Of a stretch of 64,000 nucleotides of DNA, positions 7,803-15,949 are shown piece after piece; position 1 is the stretch's first letter; each line of letters opens with the position of its first letter. The notes below the pieces were generated by a model. It worked only from the letters and a program-made list of their open reading frames with translations. It had not been told where the DNA came from and searched no databases. Position numbers and translations under genes: made by a program. The stretch is from Mumia xiangluensis (GTDB taxonomy: Bacteria > Actinomycetota > Actinomycetes > Propionibacteriales > Nocardioidaceae), in NCBI RefSeq assembly GCF_010994095.1, contig NZ_WJYO01000007.1:124001-188000 (forward strand), in the 5' to 3' direction.

Positions 7803-8836
7803 CGGGGTGGCTCGGTTTCGACTCGCTGCGGGTTTCGAGACGGGCCTCGTTCCTCGGCCCTCCTCAACCCAAGTCGCTCAACCAGCGGAGCCTGCACGAA
7901 GGCGGTCGCGGCATCGCGTACCCACGCTCCCTCGTCGTGCGCCCGCCTGCGGTGGGCGAGGCGCTGGGCGTTGCACGGGCCGTTGCCGCTGATGACGTCG
8001 GCGAACTCGTCCCAGTCGGGCTGCGCGAAGTCGTAGTGCCCGCGCTCGGCGTTCCACGCCAGCGTCGCGTCGGGGAGCGTCACGCCGAGCGCCTCCGCCT
8101 GCGGGACGGTCATGTCGACCATCTTCTGGCGCAGGTCGTCGTTGGTGTCGCGCTTGATCCCCCACGCCATCGACTGCGCCGTGTTGGGCGACTGGTCGTC
8201 CGGCGGTCCGAACATCATCAGCGACGGCCACCAGAACCGGTCGACGGACTCCTGCACCATCGCGCGCTGCTCGTCCGTGCCACGCATCATCGTCATCAGC
8301 AGCTCGTAGCCCTGACGCTGGTGGAACGACTCCTCCTTGCAGATGCGGATCATCGCGCGGCCGTACGGCCCGTAGGAGGTGCGGCACAGCGGCACCTGGT
8401 TGCAGATCGCGGCGCCGTCGACGAGCCAGCCGATCGTGCCGACGTCGGCATATGTGAGCGCCGGGTAGTTGAAGATCGAGGAGTACTTCTGGCGACCCTC
8501 GAGGAGCATCTGCGTGAGCTCGGCCCGGGAGACCCCGAGGGTCTCGGTCGCCGAGTAGAGGTAGAGCCCGTGGCCGGCCTCGTCCTGCACCTTCGCAAGC
8601 AGGATCGCCTTGCGGCGCAGCGAGGGCGCGCGGGTGATCCAGCTGCCCTCGGGCTGCATCCCGATGATCTCGGAGTGCGCGTGCTGGGCGATCTGGCGGA
8701 CGAGCGTCCTGCGGTAGCGCTCGGGCATCCAGTCGCGCGGCTCGATGCGGTCGTTGTGCGCGATCGTCTGCTCGAACTGCTCGAGAAGCGCAGCCTCGTC
8801 CGGCGATACAGCGTCGACCTGTGGCGCGCTGGTCAT
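7799..8836 (-). CDS. paaA: Phenylacetyl-CoA epoxidase catalytic subunit PaaA, with repeat-derived C-terminus
   Basis: This 345-residue di-iron oxygenase subunit inserts one oxygen atom into the ring of phenylacetyl-CoA. The start is ATG 8836 with AGGAGG four bases upstream. Ligand regions are visible: [17 protein letters not shown] (EAGH) and [15 protein letters not shown] (EESFH). The family core ends near [20 protein letters not shown]. The last roughly 35 residues (from about residue 313) are rich in Arg, Glu and Pro and are encoded by a palindromic intergenic-type repeat. The protein is thus longer than E. coli PaaA (309). First gene of the paa operon. Confidence 0.95.
   Translation of the reverse strand: MTSAPQVDAVSPDEAALLEQFEQTIAHNDRIEPRDWMPERYRRTLVRQIAQHAHSEIIGMQPEGSWITRAPSLRRKAILLAKVQDEAGHGLYLYSATETLGVSRAELTQMLLEGRQKYSSIFNYPALTYADVGTIGWLVDGAAICNQVPLCRTSYGPYGRAMIRICKEESFHQRQGYELLMTMMRGTDEQRAMVQESVDRFWWPSLMMFGPPDDQSPNTAQSMAWGIKRDTNDDLRQKMVDMTVPQAEALGVTLPDATLAWNAERGHYDFAQPDWDEFADVISGNGPCNAQRLAHRRRAHDEGAWVRDAATAFVQAPLVERLGLRRAEERGPSRNPQRVETEPPR
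7813..7884. repeat. REP-like nested palindrome inside the 3' end of paaA
   Basis: On the + strand an outer pair of arms, GGTTTCGACTCGC near 7814 and AAGTCGCTCAACC ending at 7883, encloses an inner element that runs from GGTTTCGAGACGGGCCTCG to CCTCCTCAACC. The GGTTTCGAGAC...CTCAACC form is a common short intergenic repeat in Nocardioidaceae and other actinobacteria, by my recollection of such genomes. Here it lies in frame in paaA and abuts the paaB start codon. I saw no second copy in the window. Confidence 0.75.
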
Positions 8837-8858
8837 GGCGCCTCCTGCACGTGATGGG

Positions 8859-8890
8859 CTGACCAGTATTTACTGACCGATCGTTCTGTA
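8859..8890. promoter_or_regulatory. paaA promoter region with overlapping operator-like palindromes
   Basis: A 20-base imperfect palindrome, TACTGACCGATCGTTCTGTA (8871-8890, 16 of 20 symmetric), overlaps a perfect 12-base palindrome CAGTATTTACTG (8864-8875). CTGACC also occurs as a direct repeat 14 bases apart (8859 and 8873). The AT-rich TAAATACT read on the minus strand could be the -10 box of the paa operon. A central CG-rich palindrome fits a TetR operator; PaaR from the nearby TetR gene is the likely ligand. This is inferred from position and symmetry. Confidence 0.6.
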
Positions 8891-8895
8891 TCAGA

Positions 8896-9966
8896 CTACA
8901 CGCGCGAGCCCGCCCTGCCGAGCCTCTCGTCCGCCAGGTCCCGAGCGGCGTGATCGTGGCTGATGCCGCCCACCCGCGACCGTACGAACACCTCGCGGAG
9001 CGTGTCGGCGATCCCCTCGACGTGGGTGGCGACCTCCTCGGCGGTCCAACCCAGCACCTCACGGCCGATCAGGTGGATCGCACCGCCTCCGCTAGCGACG
9101 AAGTCGGGCGCGAGGACGATCCCACGCCGTGCCAGCTCGTCACCCGCCGCCGTGTCGGTGAGGACGTTGTTAGCGGAGCCGACGACCGCCCGGGTACGGA
9201 TCGTCCGCGCGACGTCGACGTCGATCACGCCGCCGACCGCGCACGGGGAGAAGACGTCGGACTCGACGCCGAGGATCGCGTCGGGGGGTACGACCTCGGC
9301 GCCGAGCGCAGCGGCCCGCTCGCACAGCACCGGGTCGATGTCGGTGACGATCAGGTGAGCGCCGTCCTTTCGCGCCAGCTCGACGACCTCCATGCCGACG
9401 GCGCCGAGCCCCTGCACGGCGATGCGGCACCCGGCGAGGTCATCGATCCCCACCTCGGCAGCCGACGCGACGATGGCGACGTGCACGCCCAGCGCAGTGG
9501 CCGGTGCGCTCGAGCCGGAACCCCCGGCGGCCTCCGACCTCCCGAACGCCGGCGCGCCGAACCCGCAGACGACGTCCATGTCCGCCGACGACGTCCCGAG
9601 GTCAGGGCCCGTCCAATAGCTGCCCCCCAGCGTCTTGAGGTTCTCGGCGTGGAGCTCGAGGATGCGTCGCCAGTGGTCGTCCGCGAGCTCGCGGCGCGGC
9701 GCCGGCAACGCGATGACGGCCTTCCCGCCACCCATCGGCAGATCGGCAGCCGCCATCTTGAGCGTCATCGCGCCCGCGAGGCGCGTCGCGTCGGTGACCG
9801 CATCGGCGTACGAGTCGTACTGCTTCACTCGCGTGCCCCCCGCGGCAGGCCCGCGCTCGCGCGAGTGGATCGCGACCACGAAGAAGGCTCCGGTCTCCCG
9901 GTCGTACCGGGTCGCGACCAGGGACCCGTCCCATCCGGTGATGACGTCCTCGATGGACACGTTCAC
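8896..9966 (-). CDS. pdh: Phenylalanine dehydrogenase (Glu/Leu/Phe/Val dehydrogenase family)
   Basis: About 356 residues from GTG 9966, which has GGAAGG upstream; an ATG at 9990 is also in frame but lacks such a site. It reversibly deaminates an amino acid with NAD+. The sequence closely follows the Rhodococcus phenylalanine dehydrogenase as I know it: LGPAAGGTR-like GPAAGGTR, AGAMTLKMA (substrate lysine), LPMGGGKAVIALPAPR (catalytic lysine), YWTGPDLGTSSADMD (catalytic Asp), VQGLGAVGMEV (nucleotide fold) and APDFVASGGGAIHL. Position next to paaA suggests phenylalanine to phenylpyruvate feeding phenylacetate degradation. Leucine or valine dehydrogenase remains possible. Confidence 0.85.
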   Translation of the reverse strand: MNVSIEDVITGWDGSLVATRYDRETGAFFVVAIHSRERGPAAGGTRVKQYDSYADAVTDATRLAGAMTLKMAAADLPMGGGKAVIALPAPRRELADDHWRRILELHAENLKTLGGSYWTGPDLGTSSADMDVVCGFGAPAFGRSEAAGGSGSSAPATALGVHVAIVASAAEVGIDDLAGCRIAVQGLGAVGMEVVELARKDGAHLIVTDIDPVLCERAAALGAEVVPPDAILGVESDVFSPCAVGGVIDVDVARTIRTRAVVGSANNVLTDTAAGDELARRGIVLAPDFVASGGGAIHLIGREVLGWTAEEVATHVEGIADTLREVFVRSRVGGISHDHAARDLADERLGRAGSRV

Positions 9967-10126
9967 GCCACGCCCTTCCGCTGGAAGCATCGTCTAAGAG
10001 AAGAGTCCTCACTTCGCCCATCTGTCCGCTAGTGTGAGCGAGAATTCGAGAAGACATCCATCCAGCTGCACAAGAACCTTGCCGTTCGTCCATCACGACG
10101 GCGAGAAGACGCCGAGAGTGAGACAC

Positions 10127-10600
10127 ATGGCAGGCGCCCCGATCGACGACGTGGACCGCCGGATCCTGCGCGAGCTCGAGCGCGACGGCCGCATGTCGAT
10201 GCGACGACTCGCGGAGACCGTGCACATCTCACGCGCCAACGCGTACGCCCGCGTCGAGCGGCTCCGCGACACCGGCGTGATCACGGGGTTCGCGGCACTG
10301 GTCGACCCCGGCCTGCGAGGGCTCGGCACATCCGCCTACGTCGCCCTCCAGCTCCAGCAGGAGGAGTGGCACGACATCCGTCCCGCGCTCGCCGCGCTCG
10401 AGGGCATCGAGCACGTCGCCCTCCTCGGCGGCGAGTTCGACGCGTTGGTGCTCGTGCGCGCCGAGGACAACGCCGCGCTGCGTCAGCTCATCCTCGAGCA
10501 GATCCAGATGATCCCCGGGGTCCTGACGACGCGCACGTTCCTCGTGTTCGAGGAGCTGTACCCCGAGCGCGAACGCTCGGCGGCGCCGCCGGAGCCGTGA
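10127..10600 (+). CDS. Lrp/AsnC-family transcriptional regulator
   Basis: This 157-residue protein starts at ATG 10127 behind GAGAGTGAG; the open frame extends further upstream without support. The N-terminal winged helix is DDVDRRILRELERDGRMSMR, then RLAETVHISRANAYARVERL. The C-terminal RAM domain (residues about 70-150) includes the effector-binding fold and LVRAEDNAALRQLILEQIQ. It is transcribed divergently from the amino-acid dehydrogenase, the usual arrangement for an Lrp protein that senses the amino acid being degraded. A GCCGT/ACGGC inverted repeat (10081-10102) lies in its 5' leader. Regulation of the dehydrogenase is inferred. Confidence 0.9.
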   Translation: MAGAPIDDVDRRILRELERDGRMSMRRLAETVHISRANAYARVERLRDTGVITGFAALVDPGLRGLGTSAYVALQLQQEEWHDIRPALAALEGIEHVALLGGEFDALVLVRAEDNAALRQLILEQIQMIPGVLTTRTFLVFEELYPERERSAAPPEP

Positions 10601-10609
10601 CCCGGCTGC

Positions 10610-10783
10610 TCAGCCGAGCGCCTGGAACGCCTCGTACACCATGAACGCGGGCCAGAACAATCCCTGGACGATCGCCCAGATGTGCTCCCAGAAGCCGTCG
10701 GCCTCCTGCCAGAACCAGAACCAGGCCCCGAAGATCCCCAGCGAGTAGATGGCGCTGCTCGCGCCCGTCGCGGTCTTGCTCAT
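10610..10783 (-). CDS. Tiny Trp-rich single-pass membrane protein, function unknown
   Basis: A 57-residue frame starts at ATG 10783 with GAGGG four bases upstream and ends in TGA at 10610. It reads as a short N-terminus, then a hydrophobic stretch IYSLGIFGAWFWFWQEADGF and a second amphipathic part with WEHIWAIVQGLFWPAFMVY. Six tryptophans and seven phenylalanines in 57 residues are striking. The pattern matches the small hypothetical membrane proteins common in actinobacteria. It is convergent with the Lrp gene and divergent from the next gene. No function can be assigned. Confidence 0.65.
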   Translation of the reverse strand: MSKTATGASSAIYSLGIFGAWFWFWQEADGFWEHIWAIVQGLFWPAFMVYEAFQALG

Positions 10784-10846
10784 GACCCTCAGTGTGCCGC
10801 GCTGTCACGGCTCCTGCAGCGGTCACGACCGCCGTACGCTGTGCGC

Positions 10847-12052
10847 ATGACGGACGCCCCACGCGTTCGCGAGCGCTCCACGATGGCCGCGACAGGCCGA
10901 CTCCTCGGCGTCGACGCGGCTCGCGCCGTCGCGCTGGTCGGCATGATGGCGACCCACCTCGAGCCCAAGATCGGGCCGGACGGGGCGACGTCGACCGCGC
11001 ACCTCCTCGCGGCCGGACGGGCGTCGGCGCTGTTCGCCCTCCTCGCCGGGGTCGGGATCGCGCTCGCGAGCGGGGGGACGAGGCCGCCGTCGGGGAGGGC
11101 GTGGGCAGGCGCTGCGGCGGCCACGACGGCACGCGCGGCGGTGATCTTCGCGGTCGGCCTGGTGCTCGGCGGATTCGAGTCGGGTCTCGCGGTGATCCTC
11201 TGCTACTACGGGCTGCTCTTCCTCGTCGCCCTGCCGGTGCTGCCGCTTCGAGCGGGCTGGCTGATCGGGCTCGGGGCAGCGTGGACGGTGATCGGTCCGG
11301 TCATCAGCCAGACCCTGAGGGCGGGCGAGCCGACGACGCTCGCATCGGCACTCCCCGACCTCGGCACCGTGCTCACCGACCCGGGCGGGACCTTGTCGAG
11401 CCTGCTCCTCACCGGCTACTACCCGGTGCTGACCTGGACCGCGTACCTGCTCGTCGGCCTGGGCATCGGTCGCCTGCCGCTACGGCGGGTCGGCGTGGCG
11501 GTGACGCTCATGCTGGGAGGCGCGGCGCTCGCCGTCGCGGCGTACGCCGGATCGTCGCGCTGGCTGTCCGGCGACGGGCTCGCCGCGCTGCAGTCGGCCG
11601 GCCTCGGTGGCCACCCGACGACGGGCCCGGTTGACGCCGACGTGCTGTACGTCGGGTTCTACGGCACGACACCGACGACCACGTGGTCGTGGCTCGGGAT
11701 CGCGTCACCGCACAGCGGCGCTCCACCGGACCTGATCCACACCCTCGGGAGCGCGCTCGCGGTCCTCGGCGCGATGCTGCTGCTCGAGCGTGCTGTCGGT
11801 CGCGCGCTCTGGCCCGTCGCCGCGATCGGCAGCATGACCTTCACGCTCTACTCGCTGCACGTCGTCCTCGTCGCGACGCTGCTGCCGCCGGAGACCGACG
11901 ACGCCCTGCTGATCCACGTCGCGCTCGCCGCTGCGCTCGCGATCCCCTGGCGACGCTACGTGGGACGTGGTCCGCTCGAGGCGTTCTCGGCGGCGGCCGC
12001 ACGCGCAGCGCGTACGGCGGCGGCCGGCCGCGAGCGGTCGGGCGCGGGCTAG
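10847..12052 (+). CDS. DUF1624-type multi-pass membrane protein (heparan-alpha-glucosaminide acetyltransferase-like)
   Basis: About 401 residues from ATG 10847 (an ATG at 10883 is an alternative). The family signature is near the N-terminus: GRLLGVDAARAVALVGMMAT followed by HLEPK, with the conserved Asp-Arg and His. Roughly ten transmembrane helices follow, ending with MTFTLYSLHVVLVATLLPP. Such proteins are thought to transfer acyl groups across the membrane to envelope sugars, by analogy with HGSNAT; the substrate is unknown. The long open frame upstream of the chosen start is not supported. Confidence 0.75.
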   Translation: MTDAPRVRERSTMAATGRLLGVDAARAVALVGMMATHLEPKIGPDGATSTAHLLAAGRASALFALLAGVGIALASGGTRPPSGRAWAGAAAATTARAAVIFAVGLVLGGFESGLAVILCYYGLLFLVALPVLPLRAGWLIGLGAAWTVIGPVISQTLRAGEPTTLASALPDLGTVLTDPGGTLSSLLLTGYYPVLTWTAYLLVGLGIGRLPLRRVGVAVTLMLGGAALAVAAYAGSSRWLSGDGLAALQSAGLGGHPTTGPVDADVLYVGFYGTTPTTTWSWLGIASPHSGAPPDLIHTLGSALAVLGAMLLLERAVGRALWPVAAIGSMTFTLYSLHVVLVATLLPPETDDALLIHVALAAALAIPWRRYVGRGPLEAFSAAAARAARTAAAGRERSGAG

Positions 12053-12098
12053 CCTGACGGAGCCAGCGCACCACGTCGGCGCGGCAGAGGAGTGCTGC

Positions 12099-13097
12099 AT
12101 GACCGCCACGATGCGAGCCGTCGTCCTCGACGAACCCGGACCTGTCACCAACCTCCACGTGCGCGAGCTCCCGGTGCCCGAGCCTGCGCCTGGTTGGGTG
12201 CGGATCAAGGTGGAGGCGTTCGGCCTGAACCGCTCCGAGCTCCACACCAGGCTCGGGCTCGCCGAAGGCGTCACGTTCCCCCGCGTCCTCGGTATCGAGG
12301 CGACCGGGGTCGTCGACGCCGACCCGACCGGCACCTTCGCCGAGGGGCAGCAGGTGATGACGATGATGGGCGGCATGGGGCGCACCTTCGACGGCGGGTA
12401 CGCCGAGTACACGTGCGTCCCGGCCGAGCAGGTCATCCCGTTCCGCTCGGCGCTCGATTGGGCGAGGCTCGGCGCGGTACCCGAGATGCTCCAGACCGCG
12501 TACGGCTCGCTCACCGTCGGCCTCGATGCTCAGCCCGGCCAGAGCATCGTGATCCGTGGCGGCACCTCCTCCGTCGGCATGGCCGCTGCCGTCCTCGCTA
12601 AGCGTCACGGCATGACCGTGCTGTCGACCACCCGCAGTCCGGCCAAGGCCGACGCCCTCGTCGGGATCGGGGTGGACCACGTCCTCGTCGACGACGGTGC
12701 GGTCGCCGACCAGGTGCGCGAGCTCGTGCCCACCGGCGTGGATGCCGCCCTCGAGCTCGTGGGCACGCCGACCCTCCCCGACACGCTGCGCGCGACGCGC
12801 GTCCACGGCGTCGTCTGCTTCACGGGCATGCTCTCCAACGAGTGGATCGTCAAGGACTTCTATCCCATCGGCTACCTCCCTCAGGGCGTACGCCTCACCG
12901 CGTACTCGGGCGAGGCGAGCGACCTGCCGCGCGAGACCCTCCAGGGCTATCTCGACGACGTCGCGGCCGGGCACGCGAAGGTCCCGCTCGACCGCGTCTT
13001 CGACCTCGACCACATCCACGAGGCCCATGCCCTCATGGAGTCCGGAGGCGCCCGAGGGAAGCTGGTCGTGGTCACCAGGGATCGGGACGGCGTGTAA
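12099..13097 (+). CDS. MDR-family zinc-independent quinone oxidoreductase / alcohol dehydrogenase-like protein
   Basis: This 332-residue protein starts at ATG 12099 with AGAGGAG upstream. The N-terminal GroES-like fold contains MRAVVLDEPG and GFGLNRSELHTRLG-type substrate-side motifs (GLNRSELHTR) and PRVLGIEATGVVDAD. The NADP-binding fold has VIRGGTSSVGMAAAVLAKRH. There are no catalytic or structural zinc cysteines, so it belongs with quinone oxidoreductases (QorA/CurA-like). Substrate unknown. Gene neighbours are unrelated and it appears monocistronic. Confidence 0.85.
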   Translation: MTATMRAVVLDEPGPVTNLHVRELPVPEPAPGWVRIKVEAFGLNRSELHTRLGLAEGVTFPRVLGIEATGVVDADPTGTFAEGQQVMTMMGGMGRTFDGGYAEYTCVPAEQVIPFRSALDWARLGAVPEMLQTAYGSLTVGLDAQPGQSIVIRGGTSSVGMAAAVLAKRHGMTVLSTTRSPAKADALVGIGVDHVLVDDGAVADQVRELVPTGVDAALELVGTPTLPDTLRATRVHGVVCFTGMLSNEWIVKDFYPIGYLPQGVRLTAYSGEASDLPRETLQGYLDDVAAGHAKVPLDRVFDLDHIHEAHALMESGGARGKLVVVTRDRDGV

Positions 13098-13162
13098 GAG
13101 CCGCGAAGGCGAACGCCCACCTGCACCGCGGCCTGGGCCCGTCCGTGGCCTACCCTGCCGAG

Positions 13163-13678
13163 ATGTGGGCTCGTCGGTGGATCGCCGCGGGCGCGGCATC
13201 CGTCGCGCTCCTGTCCCTAAGCGCGTGCACGGTGGAGCCGGGAGGCGTTGCCGCAATCGGGGTCGACGCCTCCGGGCAGCCCGTGGGCTACCTGCTGATG
13301 TGCGAGGGATCGGTCGACGGGGCCACGCTCTACCACGACACGTCCGCGGAGGACGACTCGTCGGTGACGGACGGCACCTGGGCCGCACCGGAGCCTGTCA
13401 CCGCGGCCGCAACGTGGTCGTTGACAGCACCGACGGACGGATGGGTGACCGAGGAGCCGCTCGCTGCGATGACCGAGGACATGTCGTACAGCCTTTACGG
13501 CTGGTCGCGCGACAACGACTGGTCGGCCGCCCACCACTCATTCACGCTCGCCGACCTTGAGACGCTCGAGCCGGGCGAGGTCGCTTTCACGAAGGTCACG
13601 GACGACGGCGAGGAGACGACACGGGTCATTCCGGCAGGCGACCTCACTCCCGCACTGTGCAGCGACCTCACATACTGA
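13163..13678 (+). CDS. Small secreted lipoprotein, function unknown
   Basis: This 171-residue protein starts at ATG 13163. The N-terminus is a lipoprotein signal: MWARRWIAAGAASVALLSLS followed by ACTV, giving lipobox LSAC with Cys at residue 22. The mature part is acidic, with VGYLLMCEGSVDGATLYHD and a final Cys (ALCSDLTY), so one disulfide is possible. I recognise no domain; similar short lipoproteins occur in Nocardioidaceae. The ATG of the next gene lies four bases after its stop, so they may be cotranscribed. Confidence 0.75.
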   Translation: MWARRWIAAGAASVALLSLSACTVEPGGVAAIGVDASGQPVGYLLMCEGSVDGATLYHDTSAEDDSSVTDGTWAAPEPVTAAATWSLTAPTDGWVTEEPLAAMTEDMSYSLYGWSRDNDWSAAHHSFTLADLETLEPGEVAFTKVTDDGEETTRVIPAGDLTPALCSDLTY

Positions 13679-13682
13679 CCTC

Positions 13683-14702
13683 ATGCCTACCCCCTCCTCC
13701 GGCCCAGTCGTCGTGTACGGCGCGTACGGCCACACGGGCCGCTTCATCGTCGACGAGCTGGTGCGCCGTGGCCACGCGCCGATCCTCTCCGGCCGCGACG
13801 AGCATCGCCTCGAGGCGATGCTCGAAGGCCGACCCGACCTGGAGATCCGTCCGGCCAGCATCGACCAGCCCGGCACGCTCCGCGAGGCGCTGAGCGGCGC
13901 CGGTGCGGTCATCAACGTCGCGGGTCCGTTCCTCGACACTGCGGTGGCAGTATCCGAGGCAACCGTCGCCGCGCGAGCGCACTACCTCGACGTCACCGCG
14001 GAGCAGCCCGCCGTCGAGGCGGTGTACGCCGCGCGAGCCCGTGACGCGGCAGCGGCCGGGGTCGCCGTCGTACCCGCGATGGCGTTCTACGGCGGCCTCG
14101 CGGACCTCCTCGTGACCGCGCTCCTGGCAGGGTCGACCGAGCCCGCCTCGGTGACCGTCGCCATCGGGCTCGACCGGTGGTGGCCGACCGCCGGCACACG
14201 GATCACCGGCAGCCGCAACACCGCCCGCCGGCAGACCATCGTCGACGGTGCCCTGGCTCCCCTTCCCGATCCTGCGCCCACCACCTCCTGGCGCTTCGCC
14301 AGCGTGCTCGGCGAGCAGGAGGTCGTCGCGCTGCCGTTCTCGGAGCCGATCCTGCTCGCGAGGCACCTCCCGGTGAGCAGGCTCGACTCCTACCTCAACA
14401 CGTCGGCCCTCTCCGAGCTCCGCAGCGCGGACACCCCGCCCCCGTCGGCAACCGACGACAGCGGGCGCTCGGCCCAGCAGTTCGTCGTGGACGTGGTGGC
14501 GGAGACCGGGTCGGGGACGCACCGGATCACCGCGAGCGGACGGGACATCTACGCCATCAGCGCACCGCTCGTCGTGGAGGCGGCCGTACGCCTGCTGGAC
14601 GGTCGCGCGAACGCTGCGGGCGTTGCTGCGCCTGGCGAGGCGTTCGACGCGGCGGACTTCCTCCAGGCCCTGTCACCCGGCCCGCTCACGCTGCTGAGGT
14701 AG
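13683..14702 (+). CDS. Saccharopine dehydrogenase-like NAD(P)-binding protein
   Basis: This 339-residue protein starts at ATG 13683. The Rossmann fold begins at VVVYGAYGHTGRFIVDELVR (GxxGxxG). Then come INVAGPF, the family segment with HYLDVTAEQPAVEAV, and PAMAFYGGLADLLV. These features place it in the saccharopine dehydrogenase / trans-acting enoyl reductase superfamily, whose small single-domain members mostly have unknown substrates. The lysine-pathway role is unlikely given the short length and absent partner domain. Confidence 0.8.
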   Translation: MPTPSSGPVVVYGAYGHTGRFIVDELVRRGHAPILSGRDEHRLEAMLEGRPDLEIRPASIDQPGTLREALSGAGAVINVAGPFLDTAVAVSEATVAARAHYLDVTAEQPAVEAVYAARARDAAAAGVAVVPAMAFYGGLADLLVTALLAGSTEPASVTVAIGLDRWWPTAGTRITGSRNTARRQTIVDGALAPLPDPAPTTSWRFASVLGEQEVVALPFSEPILLARHLPVSRLDSYLNTSALSELRSADTPPPSATDDSGRSAQQFVVDVVAETGSGTHRITASGRDIYAISAPLVVEAAVRLLDGRANAAGVAAPGEAFDAADFLQALSPGPLTLLR

Positions 14703-14761
14703 CCAACTCGACCCTCACGTCGACCGAGTTCTGCCACGATGTCCGACGTGAGGAGTCACCG

Positions 14762-15949
14762 GTGACATCGCCGTCGGCTGACGTGTCGGCGCCAGAGCGG
14801 ACCTCGGCGCGTCGGGCCGAGCGAGGGATCGCCCTGGTCGCTCCCGCGATGCGGGGCGTGGTCCTGCTCCAGATCGTCCTCAGCACCGCCTCCGGCGTAC
14901 GCCTGTCCGACCATCCCAGCGCGTACGCGGCACTGACCGGCGCCGTGGTCGTGGTGTCCGTGACGCTCGTCGCCCAGTGCCTGCTCTCGGGCACGGTACG
15001 CACGGGCGTGTGGCGCTACCCCGACCTCACGCTCGCCTGGCTGGCGATCCCGGCGATGAACCTGCTGCTGCCGACGTCGCACGTCGTCGGCACCTGGGAG
15101 TCGTGGGCACCCGGCTACGCGATCAACGTGGCGGCGCTGGCAGCGACGTGGATGCGGCCGGCGGTCGCAGTGACCCACGCCCTCGCCCTGGGCGGTTGGC
15201 TTCTCGTCTGGACCTCGGCGGTCGACGTCGCGTCGTGGGAGACGAGCCTCGGCAACGCCTTGACGATCCCCGGCTATGCGATCGTCGTGGCGCTGTTGGC
15301 GCACTACCTGCGGGAGCTCGCGGCCGACGCCGACCAGTCTCGTGAGGACGCCGTCGCCGCGACCCGTGCTCTGGAGCTGCAGCGCTACCAGCTCACCGTC
15401 CACGACGCGTCGAGCATCCTGAGGCTGCTGTCCGACGAGGAGACCCCGGCCGCGGTGCTGCCCGGCCTGCGGGTGCAGGCCGACCGGGAGGCCCGCCGTC
15501 TGCGCAACTATCTGAGCAGCCAGCTCCAGCAGCCCTCGGACCGCACGCGGTGCACGGTCGGGACGATGCTCGCCGCGGCCCTGGAGGGGTTCGACGACCT
15601 CCCGCTCGAGCTGGCCGTCGAGCTGGGCGCGCACGTCGAGCTCAGCGAGGACGTCTGGACGGCGAGCCGCGGGGCGGTGGCAGCGGTGCTGCACAACGCC
15701 CGGATGCATGCCGCCGCGCACCAGGTGGTTGTCCACGCCGACACCGACGGCGCGACCTGGGAGGTCGTCGTGTCGGACGACGGCGTGGGCTTCGACCAGG
15801 AGAACCAGACCCTCGGGTTCGGCCTCGACACCCAGGTGTGCGACGCGTTGGCGGGATGCGGCGTTGCGGCGGAGATCCTCTCGTCACCGGGCCGCGGGAC
15901 CTCCGTCACGATCGTCGGGCGCGTCGGACGCGGAGAGGACGCACCGTGA
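14762..15949 (+). CDS. Membrane sensor histidine kinase (NarL-type partner)
   Basis: About 395 residues from GTG 14762, supported by GAGGAG seven bases upstream; the open frame upstream of this has no site. Around six hydrophobic helices occupy residues 20-190. A cytoplasmic segment with YQLTVHDASSILRLL follows, where the His in VHD is the probable phosphoacceptor. A HATPase domain closes the protein: AVLHNARMHAAAHQVVVHAD (N box), VVSDDGVGFD (G1), GFGLDTQV and SSPGRGTSV. The response regulator starts inside its stop codon (GTGA), so the two form one system. Signal unknown. Confidence 0.85.
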   Translation: MTSPSADVSAPERTSARRAERGIALVAPAMRGVVLLQIVLSTASGVRLSDHPSAYAALTGAVVVVSVTLVAQCLLSGTVRTGVWRYPDLTLAWLAIPAMNLLLPTSHVVGTWESWAPGYAINVAALAATWMRPAVAVTHALALGGWLLVWTSAVDVASWETSLGNALTIPGYAIVVALLAHYLRELAADADQSREDAVAATRALELQRYQLTVHDASSILRLLSDEETPAAVLPGLRVQADREARRLRNYLSSQLQQPSDRTRCTVGTMLAAALEGFDDLPLELAVELGAHVELSEDVWTASRGAVAAVLHNARMHAAAHQVVVHADTDGATWEVVVSDDGVGFDQENQTLGFGLDTQVCDALAGCGVAAEILSSPGRGTSVTIVGRVGRGEDAP

